Shown here: in pieces, positions 46,116 through 54,879 of the stretch
Position numbering within the stretch: position 1 is the first letter of the stretch
Layout: every line of letters starts with the position of its first letter
Origin: CAJQPP01 sp963793465
GTDB lineage: Bacteria > Planctomycetota > Planctomycetia > Pirellulales > Pirellulaceae
Assembly: GCA_963793465.1 (NCBI GenBank)
Contig: CAWCAJ010000003.1
Span: 62,001-126,000 of the forward strand
Direction of reading: 5' to 3'
DNA: 64,000 bases
The notes under the pieces: model-generated
Databases searched by the model: none
What the model was told of the DNA's origin: nothing
The model's input: only the letters and a program-made list of their open reading frames with translations
Made by a program: the position numbers and the translations under genes

Positions 46116-47183
46116 GGTCAGTTCGCGAAGCCATGTCTGCTGCAGTACAAACCGCCCCAACAGCAGGCCAAACGCAATCAACAGCAGGGGCGGCCAGGCC
46201 ACCCAACCCGCTCGATAAGGCTGGACCGCCAGTTCCCGGTAATCCACGAACTGATCGGTCTGCACTCGTGTCTTTTCCAGCTGGTCGATTTCACTGTAAA
46301 TCGCTTGCAGCGAATCCGTATCGGTGGCCCGAAAATACTGACCCCCGGTTACATCCGCGACCTGTCGCAGAGTCTCTTCGTCAATATTGACCGGCATCCA
46401 GCGAATCGCCGTGCGGCCCGTGAATCCGTCGGTGACCGGGATTGGGGCCTGACCGTTGGTGCCCACTCCGATGGTGTAAATCTTGATGCCCATGGTCTGC
46501 GCCAACTCCGCGGCGGCCAGCGGTTCAAGATCGCCGGCCGTATTTTCTCCATCGGTCAACAGAATCACGATTTTGCTTTTCACTTTTTCGGATTGGCGAT
46601 CATCCAGGGCATTCAACTTTTCCACGGCCAGGGCGATGGCGTCACCAATCGCCGTGCCATCTTCGCTGCGGGCCGACACGATCTCGGTCTGGTTCAGATT
46701 GGACACCAGGAAGGCATGATCCAGTGTGGGAGGAGTGATGCCATCGGCGAATCCAGCGAAGGTGATCAAGCCCACCAGGTCACTGAATCTGCCGTCCAAC
46801 TTGCCATCGCCGGTAATGAACTTGCTGGCCACATTCTTGATGGCCGTCAGTCGGTCCACGTGCTGCTCGTCGATCTTGAAGTCCAGGGCTTGCATGCTGC
46901 CACTGCGGTCCACAACCATTTCTATGGCGATGCCCTGGCTGTCAACCACGGTCTGTTCACGGCCTTCGCGGGGGCGAGCCAGGCTGATAATCAGGAAAGC
47001 CAGGGCAGCCAGCGTCAAGGCCTTGGGCATCCACATCAGACGCTGTCGCAACGTGGGAATCACCGTTTTCGCCGCGTTGACGGAACTGTAGCGGATCGCC
47101 GATTGTCGACGGCTGGCGAACAGACGCCACGCCAACCAGGGTAGCAGCAACAACAACAGGAAGTACCAGGGGGAATAAAACAT
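46113..47183 (-). CDS. batA: BatA-like VWA membrane protein
   Basis: 356 aa. N-terminal membrane segment(s) (PWYFLLLLLLPWLAWRLF, and MPKALTLAALAFLIISLA) precede a von Willebrand A domain with MIDAS DRSGSM and TDGEN; a C-terminal membrane helix (WPPLLLIAFGLLLGRFVL) closes it. This is the standard BatA layout. Its ATG overlaps the stop of the upstream gene by one base (TGATG), so the two are coupled. Divalent-metal-dependent protein binding in the periplasm is expected. Confidence 0.88.
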   Translation of the reverse strand: MFYSPWYFLLLLLLPWLAWRLFASRRQSAIRYSSVNAAKTVIPTLRQRLMWMPKALTLAALAFLIISLARPREGREQTVVDSQGIAIEMVVDRSGSMQALDFKIDEQHVDRLTAIKNVASKFITGDGKLDGRFSDLVGLITFAGFADGITPPTLDHAFLVSNLNQTEIVSARSEDGTAIGDAIALAVEKLNALDDRQSEKVKSKIVILLTDGENTAGDLEPLAAAELAQTMGIKIYTIGVGTNGQAPIPVTDGFTGRTAIRWMPVNIDEETLRQVADVTGGQYFRATDTDSLQAIYSEIDQLEKTRVQTDQFVDYRELAVQPYRAGWVAWPPLLLIAFGLLLGRFVLQQTWLRELT

Positions 47184-48235
47184 CAGGCTTGTCCTCCCTT
47201 CGTCACCTCAGATCCCGATGCCGGCGGCCAGGATTCCAGATTTTGCACCAGCCAACGGGTGTCTTCGATCGCCGACGCCAACGCTTGGTGTGTGGCGCCG
47301 CCTCCCGCAAATCGGACTCGTTCGGAAGCTTCCAGCAATCGCTGCAGCCGCTGGATCACCAGCCCGGGTTCCGATAGCAAGCCGCCAGAATCTTGTAGCG
47401 TAACGACCAGCTCGGGACCCGTCAGCTGTTGCGCCGGAATCCCGAATTGCCATTCCAGGTACTTTCTCAATGTCAATTCGAGCTGTTCGAAGCTGGCACG
47501 ACTGTCGCCCCTTGCCACGGCCTGGGATTGAGCAAGCTGCTGAAGTTCCTGTTCGGCCCATTGTCGCGGAGTGACCGCCGGCTGGCGACGGGCAACCGCG
47601 ACAACACCCAGACTGACCAGTGCCAAACCTGTCAGGCCGGCAACCGTCCACAGCAACCAGCGGTACGAAGGGGCAGTCTCAACCGGTACGTCCATCACAT
47701 CCTTGATCTCACGGAACTTGGTTGGGTCCGCCTGATTTTCCAGCACGCTGATCACGCGGATCGATGGCTCCGATGTAACACACGATTGCCGCTGGTCGCC
47801 ACGGATGACTTGTAACGAAATGGATGGCAACAGCAAGTCACCCGTCACGATCGTTTCCAGGGTTACCGAACGCGACCAAAGCCTCAGCTGGGGATCGGCG
47901 ACGGGGACATCGAACTGGTCTCGATGCTGCAACACATCAAACTGACCCCAGGTGGCCCCCAGATCGGGAAATACGACTCGTGTCCCGGCGGAGACCTCGA
48001 CACGCAATTCAACGGTAAAAGGTTCCGCGACCTGGACGGTGTCCGCCGAGACCCGGATCTCCGGGATCACGTCCGGCGTCGTTGTGGCGGCGGCCAACGC
48101 AGCGGGACCCCACGAACCGCCGCACAGCATCCACAGCAAGCCGCAACAGCCGGCAGCCGTCCGCCAGGTCTGGCGGAGAGCTCTAGCGGCCTGGGCGGGA
48201 GCCCGTCTGCAGGGATTCGCTGGTCGGCTGGCCAT
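47183..48235 (-). CDS. Exported single-pass protein of the bat operon (BatD/DUF4381-like)
   Basis: 350 aa. A signal peptide (residues about 28-52) is followed by a beta-sandwich domain (IRVSADTVQVAEPFTVELRVEV) similar in style to BatD repeats, a membrane helix near 195-215 (WLLWTVAGLTGLALVSLGVVAVA) and a cytoplasmic helical domain (AEQELQQLAQSQAVARG... LRKYLEWQFGIPAQQLTGPELV), as in the DUF4381 protein found between DUF58 and VWA genes in other MoxR operons. Stop and start overlap on both sides, so it is co-translated with DUF58 and batA. First-start choice (48235) overlaps the DUF58 stop by one base. Confidence 0.8.
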   Translation of the reverse strand: MASRPANPCRRAPAQAARALRQTWRTAAGCCGLLWMLCGGSWGPAALAAATTTPDVIPEIRVSADTVQVAEPFTVELRVEVSAGTRVVFPDLGATWGQFDVLQHRDQFDVPVADPQLRLWSRSVTLETIVTGDLLLPSISLQVIRGDQRQSCVTSEPSIRVISVLENQADPTKFREIKDVMDVPVETAPSYRWLLWTVAGLTGLALVSLGVVAVARRQPAVTPRQWAEQELQQLAQSQAVARGDSRASFEQLELTLRKYLEWQFGIPAQQLTGPELVVTLQDSGGLLSEPGLVIQRLQRLLEASERVRFAGGGATHQALASAIEDTRWLVQNLESWPPASGSEVTKGGQA

Positions 48236-49107
48236 CAGTTGCCCTCCCGTCGATGAAAGTAACGTCGCAGGGGCTCGACCAGGTCCTGGCCGGTCACCAG
48301 GTGGATGGGTTCCATTTGCAGGCGACGGAACATGTCGTCGCGGGCACGTGAGACCTGGTAGTTCAATTTGCGAAAACGTTCGCGGTTTCTGCGGCTGGCG
48401 GTATCGAAGGTCACGACCTCACCGGTTTCCGAATCCTGTAGACGCACCAGGCCCACATTGGGGACCTCCGATTCGCGAGGGTCCTTGATCACCACGGGGA
48501 TGATGTCGTGTTTACGACGCGCGATCTTCAATAGCGATTCAAAACCGGTATCCTGGAAATCGCTGACCAGGAATGCCACACTGCGGCGACGACTGGTGCG
48601 ATTCAGATGCTCGATCGCTCGCCGCAAGTCGGTACCACTGCCCACCGGTTGGCAGTACAGCAGCTCGCGGATCAGGCGTAATACGTGCCGCGATCCCTTG
48701 CCAGCGGGGATGCTCTTTTCGATTTCGTCAGTGAACAGGGTCAGTCCTACCTTGTCGTTGTTCTTGATTGCCGAGAGAGCGATCACGGCACCCAACTCGG
48801 CGACCAATTCCCGCTTGGACTGGGTCGTGGTGCCAAAGTTCAACGACTCGCTCAGGTCCACCAGCAATCGCACCGACATTTCACGTTCTTCGCGGAACAG
48901 CTTGACGTACGGTTGTTCGCTGCGGGCGGTCACGTTCCAGTCGATGGCCCGGATATCATCACCGATCTGGTAAGGTCGTACCTCTTCGAACTCGATACCC
49001 CGGCCCTTGAAGGCGGAGTGCCACGACCCCGCCAGCAGTTCGTCAACCTTGTGCGAACTGCGGATCTGAATCCGGCGAATCTTCTGCAGCACTTCCTGGG
49101 GAATCAT
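48235..49107 (-). CDS. DUF58 protein
   Basis: 290 aa. The signature GRGIEFEEVRPYQIGDDIRAIDWNVTAR is the DUF58 core, followed by a VWA-like fold (MSVRLLVDLSESLNFG, VAFLVSDFQD). DUF58 proteins lie next to moxR in nearly all such operons and probably work with the MoxR ATPase on the VWA partners. No membrane segment, so cytoplasmic. Confidence 0.9.
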   Translation of the reverse strand: MIPQEVLQKIRRIQIRSSHKVDELLAGSWHSAFKGRGIEFEEVRPYQIGDDIRAIDWNVTARSEQPYVKLFREEREMSVRLLVDLSESLNFGTTTQSKRELVAELGAVIALSAIKNNDKVGLTLFTDEIEKSIPAGKGSRHVLRLIRELLYCQPVGSGTDLRRAIEHLNRTSRRRSVAFLVSDFQDTGFESLLKIARRKHDIIPVVIKDPRESEVPNVGLVRLQDSETGEVVTFDTASRRNRERFRKLNYQVSRARDDMFRRLQMEPIHLVTGQDLVEPLRRYFHRREGN

Positions 49108-49301
49108 GTTTCTGGCAGGGGTTAAGTGTTTTGAACTTCTTCTTCAATTGAGATGTCGCGATCCCGGCGGACCGTGGTACAGGCTCGGGGCTTCACTTTC
49201 CGGTAGCTGGATTCGGGAGAATTCAGAACCGCGGGTGCTGGCTTTCTGAAGTCTTGCGACCGCGGGTTACGGTTCACGGGACCCCGCCCGGGCAACCGGG
49301 C

Positions 49302-50303
49302 TTAAGGGACCGGAATGTGCTGCAGGATTTCCCTTACGATCGACTCGCTGGTGCGGTCTTCGGCTTCCGCTTCGTAGGTGATCACAATGCGGTGACGTAA
49401 CACGTCCAAGGCGATGTCTTTGACGTCTTGCGGGATCACGTAGCCGCGACCCGCCAGAAAGGCGTTGGCCTTGGCCGCCAAAGTCAAGTTAATCGTCGCG
49501 CGAGGGGACGCGCCAAACTGGATCATCTGCCCCAGCGGCAACCCATACGACTCGGGTGAACGCGTGGCCATCACGAGATCGACGATATAGTTTTCCACTT
49601 TTTCATCGACATGGATTTCGTCGACCAGCGATCGTGCCGTTTCAATCTCGGCCGGATTGGTGACGGGCTTGATTTCGAACGATGGTTGAGTCCTGCTCAT
49701 GCGTCGCAAGATCTGCAACTCCTCATCCCGACTGGGATAGTCCACCACGACCTTCAGCATGAAGCGGTCGGTCTGAGCTTCGGGAAGGGGATAGGTCCCC
49801 TCCTGTTCCACGGGGTTCTGGGTGGCCATCACCAGGAAGGGTTTATCCAGTTGGAAGGTCTCGGTGCCAATGGTCACCTGGCGTTCCTGCATGGCTTCCA
49901 ACAAGGCGCTTTGCACTTTGGCCGGCGCTCGGTTGATTTCGTCGGCCAGAATCAAGTTGGAAAAAATGGGTCCGCGTTGCACCACGAAGGACTGATCCTG
50001 GGGGCGGTAGATTTGCGTACCAATCAAATCCGCGGGCAGCAGGTCGGGTGTAAACTGGATGCGCTGGAAGCCCGTATGGATGGCCTTGGCCAGGTTGGCG
50101 ACGGCTGTGGTCTTGGCCAGTCCCGGTACGCCTTCGATCAGCAAATGACCGCCGGTCAGCAATCCCACCAGCATGCGGTGCACCAACTGCTCCTGTCCCA
50201 CCAGCACGCGGTTGACTTCGCCTACGATCCGTCGAAATGGCTCACTGTGAATGCGGATCTGTTCTGTCAACTGATCCAGTTGGGAGGCGGATGAGTGGGT
50301 CAT
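49302..50303 (-). CDS. MoxR-family AAA+ ATPase
   Basis: 333 aa from ATG 50303; the frame runs further upstream but MTHSSASQLDQL is followed directly by the family start (FRRIVGEVNRVLVGQEQLV). Walker A is GVPGLAKT, Walker B LILADEINRAP, sensor 1 VMATQNPVEQEGTYPLPEAQTDRF. It is a chaperone-like ATPase that activates or assembles VWA-domain proteins, here those of the bat operon. It is the first gene; a GC-rich hairpin (GCCCGGGCAACCGGGC) lies just after it, so the 194 bp to the DUF58 gene may carry partial termination. Confidence 0.92.
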   Translation of the reverse strand: MTHSSASQLDQLTEQIRIHSEPFRRIVGEVNRVLVGQEQLVHRMLVGLLTGGHLLIEGVPGLAKTTAVANLAKAIHTGFQRIQFTPDLLPADLIGTQIYRPQDQSFVVQRGPIFSNLILADEINRAPAKVQSALLEAMQERQVTIGTETFQLDKPFLVMATQNPVEQEGTYPLPEAQTDRFMLKVVVDYPSRDEELQILRRMSRTQPSFEIKPVTNPAEIETARSLVDEIHVDEKVENYIVDLVMATRSPESYGLPLGQMIQFGASPRATINLTLAAKANAFLAGRGYVIPQDVKDIALDVLRHRIVITYEAEAEDRTSESIVREILQHIPVP

Positions 50304-50614
50304 GGTTGGATCCTGTATGATTGGGAATATCGGAATTGGACTGGCAAGGTTTGTGTTCTTGTCAAAAAGTCGTGGCCGGTGGGGTTCTCCGTGGAAAACT
50401 CGTGAAAATTTGTCAGCGTTTCGCCGCAAACACCGCCTCTTTAGCCCAGAGCAAAACGCGCGCCATGGCGCGAAGCATTCGCTTTTTGAAGATTTTCGGG
50501 CCATTTTCGGCCCATTGTTAGCTAGCTCGAATGAAAATCGGGGCAGTTTGGTTCTCTCGGGGCGTTTTGCCCCAGGGCCACCCCGCTGATCGGCCACCCC
50601 CTGCGGAGCAAGTG
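50304..50614. other. Divergent promoter region moxR/sulfatase
   Basis: No gene. It should hold the promoters of the bat operon and the sulfatase gene; no clear pair of hexamers was assigned. Confidence 0.5.
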
Positions 50615-52195
50615 ATGTTGATGAATTTGAGAATCCCCGCACCCCGCAATTCTCCGGGCATGCTGAAAGCGATCGGCCGCGGTTGGGTCGTTGGCTGGCT
50701 GGCTTTGGGATGGTTGGCGTCCGTTTCGGCGGACAGCCCGAATGTCTTGATCCTGTATGCCGATGACATGGGGTATGGCGATCTCCACGTTCAGAATACC
50801 AACTCCAGGATCCCCACACCTCACCTGGATGCGCTGGCCCTCAGCGGCATGCGTTTTACAGATGGTCACAGCAGTTCGGGCATTTGCACGCCATCACGAT
50901 ATGCCTTGCTAACCGGTCGACACCACTTCCGCAAATTCCATGGCATTGTGAATGCGCTGGGCCCATCGGTGCTGGACCCCGATCGCTTGACCATGCCGGA
51001 GATGTTCCAGCAATGCGGATACAAAACGGCCTGCATCGGGAAATGGCACCTGGGTTGGGATTGGCAGGCTTTGAAACAGGCCAACGCTCAGCCCATCCGC
51101 AGTGAAGGTCGCAAACAACCGGTTTGGCCCCATGATGCTTTCGACTGGACGCGGACGATTCCCGATGGACCCTTGGCACACGGCTTTGACTCCTATTTCG
51201 GGGATGCGGTGATCAACTTTCCGCCCTACTGCTGGATTGAAAACGACCGGGTCACACGAATTCCCAATCACACACTGACAGGGGTCGTGGAGACCGCCAA
51301 AGAGGGTCAATGGGAAGCACGCCCCGGACCCGCCGTCGACGATTGGGATTTCTATCAGGTACTGCCGACGTTAACGGAGCGCGGAGTCCAGTACATCCGC
51401 AGTCGGCAACAGCAGCAGCAACCCTTTTTCCTGTATTTTGCCTTCCCATCGCCGCACGCACCGATCGTGCCGGAAGATACCTTCGACGGTAAATCCGGAG
51501 CTGGTGCCTATGGCGACTTTGTCTATCAAACGGACCACTGTTGTGGGCGACTGCTGGACGCCTTGCGGGAAAGCGGTCTGGACCAAACCACCATCGTGAT
51601 TTTCACGTCCGACAATGGTCCCGAGCATTACGCATACCGACGAGACGAGGTGTATCAGCACTGGTCGGCGGCACCGCTGCGAGGACTGAAGCGGGACATT
51701 TATGAAGGGGGCCACCGCGTCCCCTTCCTGATGCGGTGGCCGGGCAAGACGGCTGCGGGTTCCGTTTGCCAGGGTCTGGTGTCGCAGATTGACTTGATGG
51801 CCACCATGGCGGCCATGTTAAGGTTCCCGTTACCCGACGAGGCCGCCGAAGACTCCCACAACCTGTTGCCTCTGATTACGGGTGAGACCGAAACCTCGCC
51901 GCGGAACACACATGTTCACAACACCCAGCCCAACCGCTATGCGATTCGCCAGGATCACTGGGTACTGGTGGACGGGAACAACGGTTATCACTCCGGTGGC
52001 TTCCAGGACTGGGAACGGCGGCATGCCTACCCGGCCGACGATGCCCAGGAATATGAGCTTTACGATCTCTCGCAAGACCTGGGTCAACGACAGAACTTGG
52101 CGGCCGAGCAACCGGAGGTGGTGCAGCAGTTGCGGCAACGATTGTCGATGATTCGGGGTGGCGAATTCACGGCCCCCCGCTTGAAGAATCGATAG
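50615..52195 (+). CDS. Exported sulfatase (arylsulfatase type)
   Basis: 526 aa from ATG 50615 (GGAG 6 nt upstream; ATG 50621 and 50660 are alternatives and keep the signal peptide VVGWLALGWLASVSA). The motif CTPSR within SSGICTPSRYALLTGR holds the Cys that is turned into formylglycine. Metal ligands are in LYADDMGYGDL and FTSDNGPEHY; GKWHLG and the C-terminal sheet are complete. It cleaves sulfate esters, probably from algal or host polysaccharides, outside the cytoplasm. Planctomycetes hold very many sulfatases, so the substrate cannot be guessed. A REP-like hairpin pair follows. Confidence 0.92.
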   Translation: MLMNLRIPAPRNSPGMLKAIGRGWVVGWLALGWLASVSADSPNVLILYADDMGYGDLHVQNTNSRIPTPHLDALALSGMRFTDGHSSSGICTPSRYALLTGRHHFRKFHGIVNALGPSVLDPDRLTMPEMFQQCGYKTACIGKWHLGWDWQALKQANAQPIRSEGRKQPVWPHDAFDWTRTIPDGPLAHGFDSYFGDAVINFPPYCWIENDRVTRIPNHTLTGVVETAKEGQWEARPGPAVDDWDFYQVLPTLTERGVQYIRSRQQQQQPFFLYFAFPSPHAPIVPEDTFDGKSGAGAYGDFVYQTDHCCGRLLDALRESGLDQTTIVIFTSDNGPEHYAYRRDEVYQHWSAAPLRGLKRDIYEGGHRVPFLMRWPGKTAAGSVCQGLVSQIDLMATMAAMLRFPLPDEAAEDSHNLLPLITGETETSPRNTHVHNTQPNRYAIRQDHWVLVDGNNGYHSGGFQDWERRHAYPADDAQEYELYDLSQDLGQRQNLAAEQPEVVQQLRQRLSMIRGGEFTAPRLKNR

Positions 52196-52201
52196 CGAAA
52201 C

Positions 52202-52226
52202 GTAGGCGAGTCTCTCCGAGACTCGC
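52202..52226 (+). repeat. REP-like hairpin with 5' GTAG (inverted pair, left)
   Basis: GTAG followed directly by GCGAGTCTC-TCC-GAGACTCGC (9-bp perfect stem). REP elements handled by RAYT transposases carry a GTAG or GGAG tetranucleotide 5' of a hairpin, which fits. Starts 7 bp after the sulfatase stop. Confidence 0.75.
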
Positions 52227-52345
52227 ACACCCTAGTGCGTTCAAAACTCAGGTTGGGTAAACAGACTCGACGGTTGGACCCCGGGACATGTGCCGTCACT
52301 GGCGAACTCAAGACGGCGTCCAAACGCCCGATTTGGCCCAAGAGT

Positions 52346-52370
52346 GTCAGTCTCGGAGAGACTGACCTAC
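52346..52370 (-). repeat. REP-like hairpin with 5' GTAG (inverted pair, right)
   Basis: On the minus strand: GTAG then GTCAGTCTC-TCC-GAGACTGAC (9-bp perfect stem). It faces the left copy about 120 bp away, as in BIME pairs. The stem differs from the left copy by paired changes only. Confidence 0.75.
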
Positions 52371-52417
52371 GTAGAAGACCTGCGTAGTCGACCGACGTGA
52401 GAGTTCCTAATTCCATG

Positions 52418-53612
52418 TTAACTCGCCAAGGCAATTCGTTGCGCACCCGCTACCGGATGTGTCAGAATCCCGCTCGGGTTGCGGCGAAAATATTCCCGAA
52501 AGGACCGGGCGAGGGACGACGTGATTTCAAAAGCCTGCGCCGATTCCACGATGGCCACCGTGCACCCACCAAAGCCACCCCCTGTCATCCGCATGCCATA
52601 CATCCCACCATTCGGCCCGATCTGGGCAGCCTGGTCCACCAGGAAATCGAGTTCTGCGCAGCTAACCTGAAAGTCAACGCGGAGCGAAAGATGGCCAGCC
52701 AACATCTGCTGCCCAAACAGAACCCAGTCCCGGTCTCGAATCGCCTGCTCGGCTATCCGACAACGTTGCAGCTCGCTGACGACGTGCCGTGCGCAACGCC
52801 ATTCGGAGTCTGCCAACCGTGATCGGTGCCGGTCCAGTAATTCGGGAGTGACATCTCGATAGGAGTGATACCCCAGTTTCTTGACGGCTTGCCCACAGCA
52901 TTTGCGACGCGCCGCATACTGACTCTCGGCCAATTGGTGACGGGTGTGCGTATCGAGGATCAGGATCGATACTTGCCGGGAATCCCAGGGAATCCAATCC
53001 ACATGGTGCGATTGGCAGTCGATCTTCAGCAAGTGATTCGCTCGACCAAAAACGGACGTAAAGGGATCCATGATCCCGCAGGGAACACCGGCAAAGTGAT
53101 GCTCGGCAGCTTGGCAAAGCAACGCTTTTTCGCGAGGGTCCAGGGACACCGGCAACAGGTCTTCCAGCAAGGTTGCTCAGCCCGACAAGCAACGCGGCGC
53201 TACTGGAAAGCCCACTACCGATCGGTATGTTGGAAACGACGACCGCTTCCAGTCCAGGAATGTGGTGCCCCCTTGCCCGGAACCCGGCCAACACCCCCCG
53301 CAGGTAGTCGCCCCAACCCCCTTGCTGCGGTTCGAGGGTTTGATTCAGGGCAATCTTCAGCTCCGTTCCGGGGACCTGCGAACTGACGATCCGCGCGATG
53401 CCGTTTTGCGTCAAGCGGCCAGCCAATACCGTGTGCCGGTCAATCGCCAGAGGCAATACGACGCCGTCATTGTAGTCGACGTGCCCGCCAATCAAGTTCA
53501 CTCGCCCCGGCGCCGCCACCAGAGTTCGGGGATCATCGGCAAAGGACTTGGCGAACAGCTCATGAGCCCGCTGGGCCAACTGCCTGCCGGATGCGGCCGT
53601 GTCAAAGACCAT
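52418..53612 (-). pseudogene. galK: Galactokinase broken by a +1 frameshift
   Basis: Both halves are complete but in different frames. N-terminal half from ATG 53612: PGRVNLIGGHVDYNDG (substrate and Mg site; GEH in most enzymes reads GGH) and the ATP motif IGSGLSSSAAL. C-terminal half to 52418: GIMDPFTSVFG, LDTHTRHQLAESQY and MTGGGFGGC. Removing one base of the GG at 53171-53172 gives the expected …LSNLLEDLLPVSLDPREKALLCQ. The full protein would be about 397 aa, normal for GalK, which phosphorylates galactose at C1. It follows the cobalamin-binding gene on the same strand. Recent mutation or sequencing error. Confidence 0.88.
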
Positions 53613-53675
53613 GGCTCGTGGGAGTGGGCAAAGAAGCAGGTGAAGTGGCCGGTTCGTTTGCGAAGGTGTGCATTG

Positions 53676-54773
53676 TCAGTTTACGGGTTTATCGTCCTTC
53701 AGCGGCGTTGCGGAGGAGTCCATCAACTGATTCGCCACGCGAACAGCATCCAGGGGCGACTCCGCATACCCGTCGGCCCCCAACTGACGCCACAAGTCGG
53801 GTGCGTCGAAGAATGCCGGGCCCCCCACCATGATCCGGCAATCCGCTTTGGCGGTGCGAATGGCTTCAATGGCCTCGCGGACCGCTTTCAACTGCGTGGT
53901 CAATGTTGCGGAAAGCAGCACCAAGTGGGCGGAAAAGAACTGCACGGCATCGGCAATGTCTTTGGCAGGCAGGTCACCCCCCATGCACACCGCACGCCAG
54001 CCATCAAACTCAAAGAAATCAGAAACCGCGCGGACACCCAGGTCATGGGAGTTATGAGCCACCGCGGCTGCCACGACGGTCCATGCCCTGGCCGGTTGAC
54101 GTTCGGCCTGGTAGGCCAAAACCGACATTGTCCGTTCAGTCGTAAGGGTGACGTAATGCTCTTCCGCAATATTGACTTCTGACTGATGCCACATGCGGCC
54201 GATCTCGCGTTGAGCCATCATCAATGCCTGGTAAGTGTTTGCCAGACTCATTCCTTTCTGGTGAGCATCCACCACCAGTTGAAGAGCCTCTCGCCCATTC
54301 CCCTCCAATACTTTTTGCATGTACTGCAAAGCCAATTTGGCAACCGGGTCGGTGGCCTGCAGGTCGGCCGAGGTGGAGCACGTTTCGCTCAGCGATTGGA
54401 TGGCCTGACTCACAAACTGCGACGGCGCATCACCACAAATCCGTGGCAACTCTTCCTGCAGTACTTTATTCAGGCAAACCAGGCTTTCCCTGAGCAGTGC
54501 CTCGGGTACCTTGCGTGAAGCAAAGGCCACTTGCGACCATCGCACACGCGCCACAAACAGGACAGGTTGATTCTCGGCCAACGCTGCGGATAACTCCCGA
54601 ATGCGCTCACTGAAATGGTCTTTCCAATGTCCGAACGCCTGATCGCCCAACTTTAATCGGGATTCTGGAAAGCTTTCCAACAGTCGATTGCTCGCGTAGG
54701 CGGCATAAGCGGGCGCACTGATCGCCAACATTTCGGCGGCCAAGGCATGACTGTCTTGATTCATGTTTGACAA
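53676..54773 (-). CDS. Stand-alone cobalamin-binding sensor-like protein
   Basis: 365 aa. Residues about 150-245 are the helical B12-binding cap (LVVDAHQKGMSLANTYQALMMAQREIGRMWHQSE) with Trp then Glu-His in W-x9-EH, the same spacing as in CarH photoreceptors. Residues about 245-350 are the Rossmann-like domain with the lower-ligand His in NSHDLG and the GG(D)LP / VGGP turns. The usual CarH N-terminal MerR DNA-binding domain is absent; the first about 150 residues are helical and of unknown type. It could sense light or cobalamin and pass the signal by protein contact. galK follows after 63 bp. Confidence 0.8.
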   Translation of the reverse strand: MSNMNQDSHALAAEMLAISAPAYAAYASNRLLESFPESRLKLGDQAFGHWKDHFSERIRELSAALAENQPVLFVARVRWSQVAFASRKVPEALLRESLVCLNKVLQEELPRICGDAPSQFVSQAIQSLSETCSTSADLQATDPVAKLALQYMQKVLEGNGREALQLVVDAHQKGMSLANTYQALMMAQREIGRMWHQSEVNIAEEHYVTLTTERTMSVLAYQAERQPARAWTVVAAAVAHNSHDLGVRAVSDFFEFDGWRAVCMGGDLPAKDIADAVQFFSAHLVLLSATLTTQLKAVREAIEAIRTAKADCRIMVGGPAFFDAPDLWRQLGADGYAESPLDAVRVANQLMDSSATPLKDDKPVN

Positions 54774-54879
54774 TTCCCGATTCGAAAAGGCGTCGCGGTT
54801 CCCTCTTTGACTCGGACATCATATTAGCATAGAACGTCCCCGACTTCCTGTAGGTGCAAAAAAACCGGATACCTCCATC

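Noticed and set aside
46041..47144. 367-codon plus-strand frame opposite batA
   Set aside because: Antisense to a conserved VWA protein and begins inside the dispersed repeat.
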